Below, in pieces: positions 43,335 to 53,881 of a DNA stretch of 64,000 nt. The stretch spans positions 1 through 64,000 of the forward strand of contig MBPM02000023.1 of assembly GCA_001695595.3 (NCBI GenBank), in the 5' to 3' direction. This DNA comes from Plasmopara viticola. Lineage: Eukaryota; Oomycota; Peronosporomycetes; Peronosporales; Peronosporaceae. Each line of letters opens with the position of its first letter. The stretch's first letter is position 1. The notes under the pieces are model-generated. The model was not told where the DNA came from. It saw only the letters and a program-made list of their open reading frames with translations, and ran no database searches. The position numbers were made by a program, and so were the translations under genes.

Positions 43335-44426
43335 ATGGTGAAGCTTGTGTGCGCGCTGGTAGGCGTGAAGGGAAACGCCTTCTCCGTGAAGATCGACGTG
43401 AGCGAGTTGGTGGACGAATTGAAGAAGGCCATCAAGACGGAGAATGAGAAGACAATCACGTGTGATGCACGGGAACTGCAGCTGTTCCTCGCCAAGAAGG
43501 GCGACGCGTGGTTGGATCGAGATGGCGCGGAAGGTTTGACGCTCGATGAGAATGGACACCCGGAAGGGTTTGCACACATGGACGAGTTAAACTGGATTGA
43601 GGATTACTACGGCGAAGAATTTCAAGCAAAACGAGGAGAAATCCACGTGTTGGTGGTGATTCCAGACCAAGAACCGACGGCAACGAGTGGTGTTGCTGTG
43701 CAAATCAATCCACCGAGTGCTCCGCATCCGCATCGCTTACAGCGTTGGTCGAAGATCAACCATATTCTCGCGCGAAACAAGAACAAGAAGGCGCGTACGA
43801 ATGAAGAAGGTTTTACCACTCCTTATTCTTCATCGCGTTGGACTGCAGTTGGTCCAGTTTTTGACGAGGACCGCGTCAAGTATGTTGAACGTGTTCATCC
43901 TATACCGGCAAGTGATTTGGAGGTGCTTTCGAAAGTGCTGACCTGGATAATGAAGTGCTTCGGCTGGACTCTGATCGATTTGAAGGACAACGAAGCGAAG
44001 CGACTTCACGTGATTGCTCCAATCCTTTGGGCTGTCGTTCAGCTCCTGCCTGATGTCACCATTCATATTGAACAAGACTTGGATGGCAACCGTGTTGATG
44101 CTCATGGGCACTTCGAGTTTGTCCTTGTTCGTGGCGATAAGCGTATCTGCATCGTGGAAGCAAAAGAAGAGAAGTTTAAACAAGGAATGGCGCAAGCTCT
44201 ACTTGGCTGTGAGGTCGCTGCAGATCTGGATGACAGTCATGAGGTGTACGCTGTGGTGACGAACGTCGAGAAGTGGATATTTCTGAAGAGTTTAGACGAG
44301 GAAATCCTGTGTGACGAGTTCAATGCTCTGACGTTTGGTGAGAACGGTATACCACATGCAATGGAACTGAGTAAGGTCACTGGAAAGTTGCATTCGATGC
44401 TAACGGACCAGCGACTTGAGCAATGA
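43335..44426 (+). CDS. Crinkler (CRN) effector with PD-(D/E)xK nuclease-like domain, 363 aa
   Basis: The N-terminal CRN header starts MVKLVCALVG, has L-Q-L-F-L-A-K at 48-54 and H-V-L-V-V-I-P at 104-110. The longer open frame begins at 43248 but that ATG lies inside the promoter palindrome; homology fixes the start at 43335. The C-terminal domain contains D-A-H-G-H-F-E-F-V-L (255-264) and I-V-E-A-K (273-277), the acidic plus E-x-K arrangement of PD-(D/E)xK nucleases, then a helix with Q-A-L-L-G-C. DNA cleavage in target cells is inferred from published CRN domain analysis and not demonstrated. GC-rich coding contrasts with the adjoining Polinton genes. Intact. Confidence 0.9.
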   Translation: MVKLVCALVGVKGNAFSVKIDVSELVDELKKAIKTENEKTITCDARELQLFLAKKGDAWLDRDGAEGLTLDENGHPEGFAHMDELNWIEDYYGEEFQAKRGEIHVLVVIPDQEPTATSGVAVQINPPSAPHPHRLQRWSKINHILARNKNKKARTNEEGFTTPYSSSRWTAVGPVFDEDRVKYVERVHPIPASDLEVLSKVLTWIMKCFGWTLIDLKDNEAKRLHVIAPILWAVVQLLPDVTIHIEQDLDGNRVDAHGHFEFVLVRGDKRICIVEAKEEKFKQGMAQALLGCEVAADLDDSHEVYAVVTNVEKWIFLKSLDEEILCDEFNALTFGENGIPHAMELSKVTGKLHSMLTDQRLEQ

Positions 44427-44498
44427 CGAGTTGTACGTTAGTTTTGGAAATGCGATTGTCATTTCATACACCACCTTGTTGTCTCTATACCATTTGAT

Positions 44499-44907
44499 CT
44501 ATATTCTGATTTTGCCGAACGTGAGTGCGAATCTATTCATGTCAGTTTGTCCTGCATAGTTAAGCTCGAATTTGCGGAGAGCCTCTTCATCAACAGTCGA
44601 TTCGGCTTCCTCTTGCTCAACCCACAGGGTCAGGTGATGCATCGCCAGTCCAACACATTCGTGTTCTCGGACGAAATTGAGGAGCTCCACTTCGTCTTGT
44701 GTGATCTTCGCATTTACATACACTGGTTTTTCGTTCTTGTGAGTGGAGCAGTACGTCTTACCGATCGACTCAACTGGGTTGTTGCATGTGCGACCCTTAT
44801 CTTCCAAATACTTAGCGCAAGTCTTGCTTTTTCGGACACGCTTGTTGGTCGACACCTTCGAGGTTATCCTTGTGCTTGCGCTTGTTGGTATGCTTCTGCT
44901 GTGTCAT
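44499..44907 (-). CDS. Cys-rich putative zinc-binding protein in the cargo locus
   Basis: Open frame 44499-44855 (118 codons) with C-x10-C-x10-C-x2-H near its start (K-T-C-A-K-Y, R-T-C-N-N-P, Y-C-S-T-H). No ATG in frame; an ATG at 44907 reads into it only through a one-base shift or a short intron. This gene is absent from the left arm. It lies tail to tail with the CRN and was probably gained or lost with it. Not recognised. Confidence 0.4.
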
Positions 44908-45254
44908 GTTGAAAAAAAAAATGAGCTTCTCCATACGCTGCTTTGTGAGCATGGCGACACAGTCTCTGAGGATGATGTGATAAGACAGCTTGTCAAGGAA
45001 TCAGGCTTCTCTCTGATATTTGCCTGTCCAAATCGATAGTGTTGTGATGGTAGGGATTTGCCGCCTACCCTCAGCTACTTCTTGAACAATGTATTCATGC
45101 CTAAAAGCTCGTTGGTTCTGATCACCTGTATGATCTAATAACCTGTAGAGAAAGATCTTCACTCTAATACCAGGACCTCGACAACCAGTTGATAGGGTTC
45201 CAGTTTCCGATACCGATAGTGGAGTTAAAAAACAGTAGCTAATTCTTATTTAAT

Positions 45255-45843
45255 TCTGTGTCTTAAATTCGCTCAAGTTTTCTTTCAATGATGGACATTT
45301 ATTCTTGATATATTCATTTTTACACATCCAACTGAAATATTGCTCAACTATCGTCTCCATCTTGGAACTTGCCTTGTAAAAATCGTTTGATATCAGATTC
45401 TTTGGATTGTTGGTTGTATAACCATCGACAGTATGACGCATTTTTCGGAAAAGGTTGGGGTGACGCCCTCCTTCCAAGCGCGGGGGCTAAATGCTCGCGC
45501 GCTTCGGGCAGGTGCTCTCGGGCATCTGCAGGTCTCTAACGAGTCTCACCCTCGACGCGACAGTCTCCAGCACCAGGGCGCCACCTGGGCTCTTACCAAG
45601 TCAGAAGTACACAAAATAATGGAAGACCCTCACGGCCTCGGTGCTGGCTGCACTGCCCGCCGAACGAGACCCGACGTATGCGGACACCACTCTATTCCGT
45701 GGACAAGCCATAGAGCCTAGCACGTGCATAACTTGGCAACGCGATAACGTAATACAATACAATACAAAGTATGACGCATCTTGATCATAAACTTCCTCAA
45801 GAGCCTTTCCTTTGTATTTTCCAAACTCTAAAATAACAGACAT
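45255..45843 (-). pseudogene. DUF3820-like gene broken by a SINE and a deletion
   Basis: Starts at 45843 with F-G-K-Y-K-G-K, reaches Y-D-Q-D-A-S-Y, is interrupted by a 327-bp insertion, then resumes as C-R-W-L-Y-N-Q. A roughly 60-bp deletion relative to the left arm removes the start of the second repeat and gives a stop near 45344. DUF3820 proteins are small putative nuclease- or regulator-associated proteins; exact role not known. Confidence 0.65.
45442..45768 (+). mobile_element. SINE-like retroposon (327 bp)
   Basis: GC-rich body ending in a short AATAC-type tail (AATACAATACAATACAAA), flanked by a perfect 11-bp duplication GTATGACGCAT (45431-45441 and 45769-45779). Absent from the left arm, whose sequence shows the empty site. 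No coding potential of its own. I could not find convincing tRNA-type A and B boxes, so the SINE class is not certain. Confidence 0.75.
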
Positions 45844-46027
45844 TTTTGATAAAGTGTATTGGGTATGGGGTATGCTTATAGTATATTAGTAAATTTATAT
45901 TAGAATTAAAAAATATTAATTCAATTTGGTTATTGTTTTCTAACCAGTTTTTATGTTTTGCTCTCTTCAAATGTTGCTTACTACCACAATCACAACTGAT
46001 TTTTTTATTTTGTTTATCTTTATTCAT
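45797..46027 (-). CDS. TIR-encoded zinc-finger mini-protein, right-end copy
   Basis: Same C-x-C...H...H finger as the two other TIR copies. Here a substitution removes the early stop, so the frame runs on to 76 codons through non-conserved AT-rich sequence into the antisense of the DUF3820-like gene. The first 33 residues are probably the meaningful part. Confidence 0.45.
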   Translation of the reverse strand: MNKDKQNKKISCDCGSKQHLKRAKHKNWLENNNQIELIFFNSNINLLIYYKHTPYPIHFIKNVCYFRVWKIQRKGS

Positions 46028-46320
46028 TTCAAACTACATCTTTGTCTGAAGAGGATATTATCGCTACTCTAAGTGCTTCATGTTAATAGAAATGTTGATT
46101 TGTCTGTGAGGGTAATGATGGAAGGTTTAGAGGTGTGTTTTTTATATAGGGATGTAATTAATGCTTACGGGTAATTGGGTTGATGATTTGTCTGTGGGTT
46201 AAGGATGATGGGTTTAAAGGGCAGTTCTTATATAGGATAGAGATTTAGCTGTGGGAGAAACATGAAGGTTAAAGCGGCAGTTTGGGCCGAAGGCACGAAT
46301 GCCGCTTTAAGGTATATACT
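45932..46320 (-). repeat. Polinton TIR, right end of complete element
   Basis: Inverted partner of 27734-28122, ending ...GGTATATACT. It carries the terminal palindrome (GTTAAAGCGGCA with TGCCGCTTTAA) and the paired TATATA units. Confidence 0.93.
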
Positions 46321-46326
46321 GTGGCC
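46321..46326. repeat. Polinton target-site duplication, right (GTGGCC)
   Basis: Exact repeat of 27728-27733 directly after the terminal ACT. Confidence 0.95.
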
Positions 46327-48300
46327 ATCTACCAAATCTCTAAACAAAGTGCAGTCAGACAACTTGATTAGCAGTTGACCTCTCTAGAAATAAGCGCCAG
46401 TGGAGGTCGCTCAGTCTATCGTAAGCACGAGCTAGTCGTCGCTGTCCATTCATTCATGAACAAACATAGTACGAAAATATTTGTTTTCTGCACCATGTCA
46501 CAACTTTCATTTCCAGCTAAGAAGGCATGAAACACTGACACGACCTCGTGGCAGTGGCCATTGACTCGTTACGCAGATTTTTGTCCTAATCCAAATCCAA
46601 TATCGTGCCTCACTGTAGATTTGTTAAGGTGTGTCTCTAAACACAGTGTGTTTTCTTAAGAAAATAGACGTTTGGGGTTACAATGTTAGAAAACCCGTTT
46701 TCGAGATGATCGTTTAATAACCTAGCCAAGAGCTCAGTAGTTTCCAGCCTTGAACTTTAGTAGCTCTGACACTTCTGGCAGTGTCTCCAACTGGAGAACA
46801 TCTGCCGTGACGTAAAAATTGGCTACACTATCAATTATCCTTTTGAATGAAGTCTTATTGTCAATTACGTCCATTATGTATGGCATCGCTGATAAGTTTG
46901 AGTGGAGCAATGTCTCTCGCTCCTTGTTGTACTGTTTCCTCCTCCTTGAAGCCTGTGCCACTCACTGTGCTCTGAGGGCTTAAACTACTTGCTTGCAGAT
47001 CTTTGCTACTCGCCGTTGATGGTGCTATGTTACCACGTGTGAATATGCTACCCATACGACGCGCGTAATCTTACAGCGGTGCTGCAAGCGAAATTTGGCC
47101 CTAGATTTTAACGACGTCATTATATCTACTATCCGCAAGATATCAATACCTTTGGTACATCTAATATATATTTTAAGCTATGCTTGCTCGGGCTATTTTA
47201 GAGAAGGTTCACGCATAACGAGAGAAAATACGTCTATCAAAGGCGTGCTGCACGGAATGTGGGCAGCTGAAACCGACGCTCTTGCCCCAACAATTGATCC
47301 AAGGCACAATCTATATTAGAGACCAGAATAAAGTCATATTTACCAATGCCTAGGACAGGTAATGACACTGTGCTGTTAGATTTGTTACACTCTACAGCCA
47401 GGTCTAATTTAGCCTTAGGAACGGTTAGACGCTCTAAAGTCATTCAAAATTCAGATCTGTCTTATTTTTCTTGCTCTTTTTTCAATGTGACTTAACCTAC
47501 ATTGGCTGTCCGTACTCATTTGTTTGGCGTGCAAGATTGCGTCGCACAAGTCAATCAAGTCGCGAAAGTACCTTTTTTTCTCGCTTGTTCGACTAACAGT
47601 CTACCGCAGCTGGTCTTTCCTGGGAAAGCTGTTAAGCTTTGAGTTGAACAAATTACATTACTTTTTTATCCAGCAAATTGCCTAGCTACTGTTGTGGTAT
47701 GTAGAAGTAAACCAAAGTAAGTTAAATTTGCAAATCGAGGACGGCAGGCATACAAGCTTTCAGTCACATAGGGAGCCGAAGATGCATCCAGAGTAAGCAC
47801 TGACTTTCCGTGTTTAACTACCTCTACTAATGCTATTTGGGGAGATTACAATTGGGGAGTCGAAAAGTTGATAGCTTGCGATAAATGCCGAAGGCACTGT
47901 CGTGAGGGAGTCATTACAACACCTAGCCATAAGACGTCGGTATGCGAAGCCCCTAACTAGGCCTTGGCGAAGCCCAATGCAAATTGGGAGAGACGGTAAT
48001 ACTGGATGGCGGAAAGCTGCAAGGATCGCTAACTTGACAGTAGTCCCACCGAATTGGTATGTAAGATGTGACGGAGATCGGGTTAATCCGTAACCTCAAA
48101 CAGGCGCAATTAGCATATCGGCTACGACTAATTCCAGGAGTAAGAAGAACCTTGAAAGACGAAAGGCCAAAAATGTCAAATTGCTCTAAAGGTGCTAGGG
48201 ACGAATGGCTGAAAGCAAGCTTAAAAACAGCATTTTTGAGCCACTCTTTTTTCTAGCAAAGGAGCTAAAAGGGTCATCCTCTCAGCTAGAATAGGACCCA
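46327..48300. other. Right flank of the Polinton, no confident gene
   Basis: Mirror of the left-arm flank. Contains the two conserved short ORFs at 46734-46961 and 47237-47443 (both minus). No domain recognised and no splice model that joins them convincingly. The stretch from 47800 to 48300 includes CTTCGGCGAAGCCC-like inverted words but no gene. Confidence 0.45.
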
Positions 48301-51300
48301 ATTGTGGCGGCTGCTAAAATGGGTCCAGGGTAAAGTTGAAAGCATAATTAGCAATAATGCTCCGAGTTAATTTCCATCGCAAAGAGAACGCGCCGAAGCG
48401 TTATTTAGCTGCACTAAGTCTTCATTGTGGAATTTCAGCTGTAAAATGCTGGTGGATTTCAGTCTAGCTAGCAACTCAAGTAATTGCCGCAGTTTGGCAC
48501 TGGAATGGCCTAACTTTTGCAGCATAAGTCTTGATAGAAGTGTTGTATGTGAAGCACTATAACAGCCTCGACTTGTGCGAAACATCATTGATGTTGGCTT
48601 AAATCTCATGAAAGCGAATATCATTCCTGTGCATCCACAAGAAACCCAGAACCACTACTCGAACAATGTGGAAAATCACAAATAAAGTATAATCGTAACG
48701 TGACTTGGCATGGTCGGTTGGTTCAAGTTGAAAAAAAAAGAACTGACTCCCATTTCAGTGGAGCCCGAAAAAAGCCTCGAAAAGCATTGAGCCAATTAGA
48801 CCAAACTTGAGTCGCAAAATCGCAATACCAAAATATGTGTGGGGCAGTCTCCAGAATTCCACAACCATGATGGCAGGTTGAATCTGCAGCAGTGAGATGC
48901 TGAAGGCAATGACCGAGAAATAAAGCGTTGTGCTGGATCCGATAAAGAATGTCGGAGTAGACTGACAAGACATGTCGACCTAGTTTGTAGTCAAGGGCCC
49001 ACATAGTCGTATCCGGTCTACCTGAGACGCCGACTCGAGAAAGGGGCAATGCTGGTGAATTGATTTCATTGAAATTATTCGAATTCTTGTCACACTTAAA
49101 TCGGATATTTCATAAGGTATCAAAAGTCCAGGTGTGATGTGCGGCGTAAATTTTTGGCACTTGACTAGGCTCTATTGGATAAGGGTCTAGTGAACGCAGC
49201 AGAGAGCCGGCTTTGTCCAAGAAATTGTTGGAAATCGCGCTGACAGGCCGCCCCGAGCCAAATTGGCTTAAAATACGAAAAAGGTTTGTAGCCGTAATAG
49301 GTATTGGGCAAGCCTTGAATAGTTGCGCCGGCCTATAAATTTATTGGGCAGCTAGTAATTTTACTAGCCCCAGTGGCCTTGTAGCTCCGGCTAGAGTTCT
49401 ACCACAGTTGCCGTAGGTAATATCCACATTATGTAGAATGGGCATGGTTAGCCTGTCAAATTTGACCTGAAGCCTTATAAGTTTTTTGCGAAATTAAGTG
49501 TGCCATGAAAAAAGTACGAAGTGCCAGTACGACCCAAGACTTGTCCAGCGATGGAAACGGTGTGATACCACGTGGTCCGGGCCAATAGAAATGGGGGCGT
49601 AAAGAGTATCATAGTCTCGTCCCCAAGGCGAAATTGCTTCATCGAAAACTCAAATAATTGGGTCCGCCCAAGGCGGTAAATTAGCCGGCATCCTGCCAGC
49701 TAAAATCACTTTACATAGCATGAGAAGTTAAAGACTCTTAATGGAGTCTATGATAGGTGTTAAGCCTAATCCACCTTGACTTTTAGGGAGGAACCAGCCA
49801 GAGCGTTGGAAGACTTAAAAAGACACATGAAGCGTGAAATTAGTCGTGAATGCTGACCTTGAAAGCCAGTGGATGGAATTAAACAAACACTGACTGTGTA
49901 CCATAGTACAGGTAAAACTAATTGTTAGAAAATAACAACTTGACCCCGTAAAGTCCTTGCGCGGTGAAGCCATAGCGAACACCGGTTTTCCATTTCCACG
50001 ATAAGATGCTGGAGTCGATCAGCGTCCGAAAGATTTGGTCCGTAATCAATACCCAGAAGTTTGGTGCAGGCATTATTGTCTACCACAACAACTCTCAGTG
50101 ATAGAAGGGTTCATCGTAATGGCTCATTTTCTGCAGTCCAAGGTTGAAGGGAAGAATTACTGTCTTAGCCGTATTTAGATTCATCCCAGAAGCCTCACAA
50201 AAATTCCCTACCAATTTTAAAAAGTAACTGGTATGGCGTAAATTATAAAGGAGTCCGGTGCAGTCATCAGCAAAGCTAATAACTGTATGGGTCGAATCAT
50301 TGAGTGAGTCGGAGTCACAAATTGAGTGAGTATCACTAATTGAGTGAGTGGCCGATTGACTTTGAAGACCATTGAAGACGAACTCGATGGAAACTAAGCA
50401 AAGGCTCAATAAAGAGCACAATTAATGCCGGCGATAATGGATCCCCTTGACGGACCCCCGCACCTAGTTCAAATATGTCGAGTGGTTGGCCATTGAACAT
50501 CAGGGTAGTTAGGGTACCCAGAAAGATGATTCGTATCCAGCGGCGGAATTGGTCCCCAAATCTATAGTGCATTAGAACCATATCGAGTGCGTCCCATACG
50601 TCACTATCAGAGGCTTTAGCGAAATCTAGTAGAATTGCTCCAGCCGAGGAATTGCCACTCCCAAATAATTGGGTCAAAGCTTGAAACCGTAAATGTGCGT
50701 GGCAAATATCCCGGCCCGGTACAATTTCAAATTGGTCCGGGTGAAGTAATTTTACTGCTACGGAGCCGAGCCTATGTGCCAAAATTTAGGGCCCGATTTT
50801 AGCGTCCACATTAAGTAATGAAAGTGGTCGATAATTGCTGGGAAGTTTCCGATCGCCTTTTTCATAAAAAAGCGAGACTTGCACCCTCCGCTGATATTTA
50901 GTCATCTTTCCGCTTTGGAATTGAGCAGCATATATAACTTGGAACATTCTGCTCCAGAGGGGTATATCTGTCGCATAATTTTCAACAGGAAGGCCGTCCG
51001 CTCCCGGAGTTTTCCAATTGCCGTGTGTGTTAGTGCCCAATAAAACTCAAAAGCTATGAAGGGGCTGTCCAAATAAGGCTGATCCGTCAAGGTAAGTCGC
51101 GCTTTAGTGTCTTGGAAAATTCGGACCAATTTTAAAGGATCCCATTTTGGTTTACTATGGCCAAATTCCTTCGAAGGCAAACAGTAAATATCAGACCAGT
51201 ACGACAAAAAAGAGGAACAAGTCGACTTTAGGTCGTCGATTGAATCGACCGGGATGGGCGTCTTGTTGAAAATGACTGGCGGTCTGATTTTTTTTTAAGA

Positions 51301-53300
51301 GCAGCGCTCAGTGGATTCCAAGTCGGAGGTAGACTTCCGCTTCGACGAATAGTAATTTTGTTCATTTAGCTTTTCTTTAAGCTGGGATTTTGCAATAGGA
51401 ATACGGTCCAGATGGACACTAGATGGTTCCTGAGCAAGCAGATGTCAAAGTTCGTTAACTTTAAGGTGAAGATTTTCAAGCACCCGCATGCGTTCATTTT
51501 TTTTCTTCAGGAACAACTTACGCAGAAAAATAGAATCGTTACGTTTGTGTTCATTTAAAAGGAATCCCGGATTATAGAAATTTCAATAAGGAGCTAGAAA
51601 GAGTCTGCTAACTCATTTGGGTTCTGCACAAATACTCTTGTGCTTCAGGCAGCTGGATTACTTAAACTGGGCATTTCCATGGGGCCCTTTTTGACGGCGT
51701 GAAGATTGAACAGCCAAGTCGAAAAGAAAACCGGTATGGTCACCAATTCCTGCCATAATTTTAAAACGTGGCGAGTATCCTGATAATCCGTGTGAAAAAG
51801 TTGAGAGCTGACTAAATTATAGTCAATTCTTGAACTTGAGTTGGGGCTTGTAAATTGTTGGAGATAGGGGTTTTGAAGTCGCCAAGGGTCGACCAAACGG
51901 ATTGAACTCATCCAGTCGAGCAATTCATTGCGCCCTTGAAGACAATTTCGATTGCCGTGTCGTGCCTGATCTAGTTGGCTGGAAACGACGGTATTAAAGT
52001 CCCCCAAAACAATATGGTGACTATTTTCTTCTAAATGACGTGGCAAATTTCCAAAAAAATCAGCCCGGTGTTCCGGCTGAACTGGGGCGTATAGTACGTG
52101 AATGTATGTTATAGCCGAGTCAATATTTTCCCGGATTAGGAGATACCGGGAGAGGAAATCCATAGAAGTGACGTGCCGGCGCGTAACGTCTTGAAGGTTG
52201 CGGATAGGGCAAGTAGGTGTTAATAACAAACCAACACCAGCTTGACCTGTAAAAGTGTTCATGTTATTGTAAGACCAAAAACTGGTGTAGCTGGGAAGCT
52301 GTTTCCAGTGAGACTGGGCTCTTTAAAAGATTTTGTTATCCGTAAATTTTATTTCTTAAATTCCCACCATGTGAAAATTGTTCGAGAAGTAATTAAGGTT
52401 CGTTGTGATACATTGTTTAATCCATTCGCATTATTTGAGTATCCCTTTAAAGTCCATTGCACTTTAGGGGTCAATGGAGACCTGGGGGTCCACTCAAGTG
52501 GCCTGCTTGCGCAGATACTCAAAAAAATTCGTAGTTCATAGGGAAGTGGCCCAACCAAAATTCTTTCCATCAAGGAATAATTCGTTATGGCGGACAGAGT
52601 TGAATTATCCCATGATAACCACAACGAGTGGTGCAGAGGCGACGCTGCCTTCTCGAAAACCGCACTCAATTTAAATGGGTCCATACAGATGCTAGGTACA
52701 ATAACTTGCAGAGCTAGATCGGCTCCAGCCAGTTTTAATTTTAACCAGAATTGAGTCTGTTCAGGGCATAACTGACCTAGAAGTGACTGGAAGTCAAAGT
52801 CGGTCTAGTTTGGGTAAAGTGCTGAGATGCGGCCTGATATTGGGATATCGGCTGACGAAGGGTATGTTAAGCTTTGAGGAGAAATTTCGGTGGTGACACA
52901 CCCACCATAAGAACATCAGTAGCCCTACTTGTAACGAGCAATATCCAGTTGCTAGGGTGTGGCTCCTATCGGCGACCCTTTGAAGACCTCAAGTGACGCA
53001 AAGGCTCCAACTTTGGGTCGGATACGGATCATATGTCCTAGCCAAGTCAGCGAATATTTATTTGCCCGGCAAATTTTGAATTCATCCGGACTAGACATTA
53101 CCCCCAGAAGCGAGGGTTTTGGTAGTCAATCTTTCCATGTGGGCGTAGGTTTGGAAATTAGTGTGACGTATACACACAGCACTTGCAGAGGAGGCATACC
53201 AATTATTTAGTGATTTACCGCTTAGAAATCCCGGTCTGAAGGGATCGATGTGTGCAATGGATCGCAATAAAATACTTATTTTCTTTTGCACAATTAAACT
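48300..53300 (-). mobile_element. LINE, full-length but decayed
   Basis: Minus-strand element showing the uninterrupted order. An ORF1-like N-terminal piece lies near 52350-52690. An APE-type endonuclease follows (51645-52262, with V-L-G-D-F-N and S-R-I-D-Y). Reverse transcriptase is at 50095-51210 with P-G-A-D-G-L-P, K-G-D-R...N-Y-R-P-L, I-L-L-D-F-A-K-A, G-V-R-Q-G-D-P-L-S-P and F-A-D-D. A C-terminal zinc-knuckle region is at 48723-49049 with C-H-H-G-C...A-P-H-I-F-W-Y-C. Frames are broken repeatedly. No poly-A tail or target duplication could be placed, so both ends are approximate. Confidence 0.82.
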
Positions 53301-53881
53301 AATTTGGCGCTGCCTATCAATATGTCAGTGCAATATTATTCAACTATGTAATTTGTTTTAGTATGCAACCAGTATACATATCAATAAGATGTCTGTCATG
53401 CACCAAGGCGCAACCTTTTTAAAGGCTTCTTTGAGGAGCTAATTTCCCAATTTAAGAAGCATTAGAAGAATGGTGGCCCTTGATGCATAATAGAAACAAT
53501 ATATCTCTGTCTACTCCACAATAGCTTTCAACACCCCCTTTCAACACCCCCTGAATTTTCGGACGGTACAAAAGAGAAGCCCGCCCGTGAATTGAAGCTG
53601 AAGAGGGCCTTCACTTGATCTTACTTGTTTGGTCATTGTAACGATAGATCTTTTATATGTACTCCGGTAGACCGTTACTAGAGCGGTGCTTTTGTGGTGA
53701 AACCTGGCTTCTCGCTAAAAGGGATCTTTAGAGAATGGCGGTGCGGGCGATTATCTTATAGAAACCATTGCTCCTGATGTGAAAGGAAAAATATGGTCCC
53801 TTAATCGCTTATTGACAAAACCTCTTTTAAATCATATAAGCACTATATAGAATGTACATTTATACGTCGCACCAGCAAAAC

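Larger units (their letters stand above)
27734..46320. mobile_element. Complete Maverick/Polinton element, 18.6 kb
   Basis: Self-synthesising DNA transposon with virus-like genes, bounded by TIRs of about 390 bp and a perfect 6-bp target duplication. Contains polymerase B, retroviral-type integrase with chromodomain, adenovirus-type protease, packaging ATPase, major and minor capsid proteins, plus a fibre, several small proteins and a Crinkler effector. Polymerase and integrase are disrupted, the fibre is frameshifted, and the protease lacks its catalytic His, so this copy should not move or form virions unaided. Coding strands are arranged in converging and diverging blocks. Confidence 0.95.

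Noticed and set aside
45433..45720. 95-aa ORF within the cargo locus
   Set aside because: It lies inside the SINE-like insertion and begins in its target duplication, so it is not a gene of the Polinton or host.
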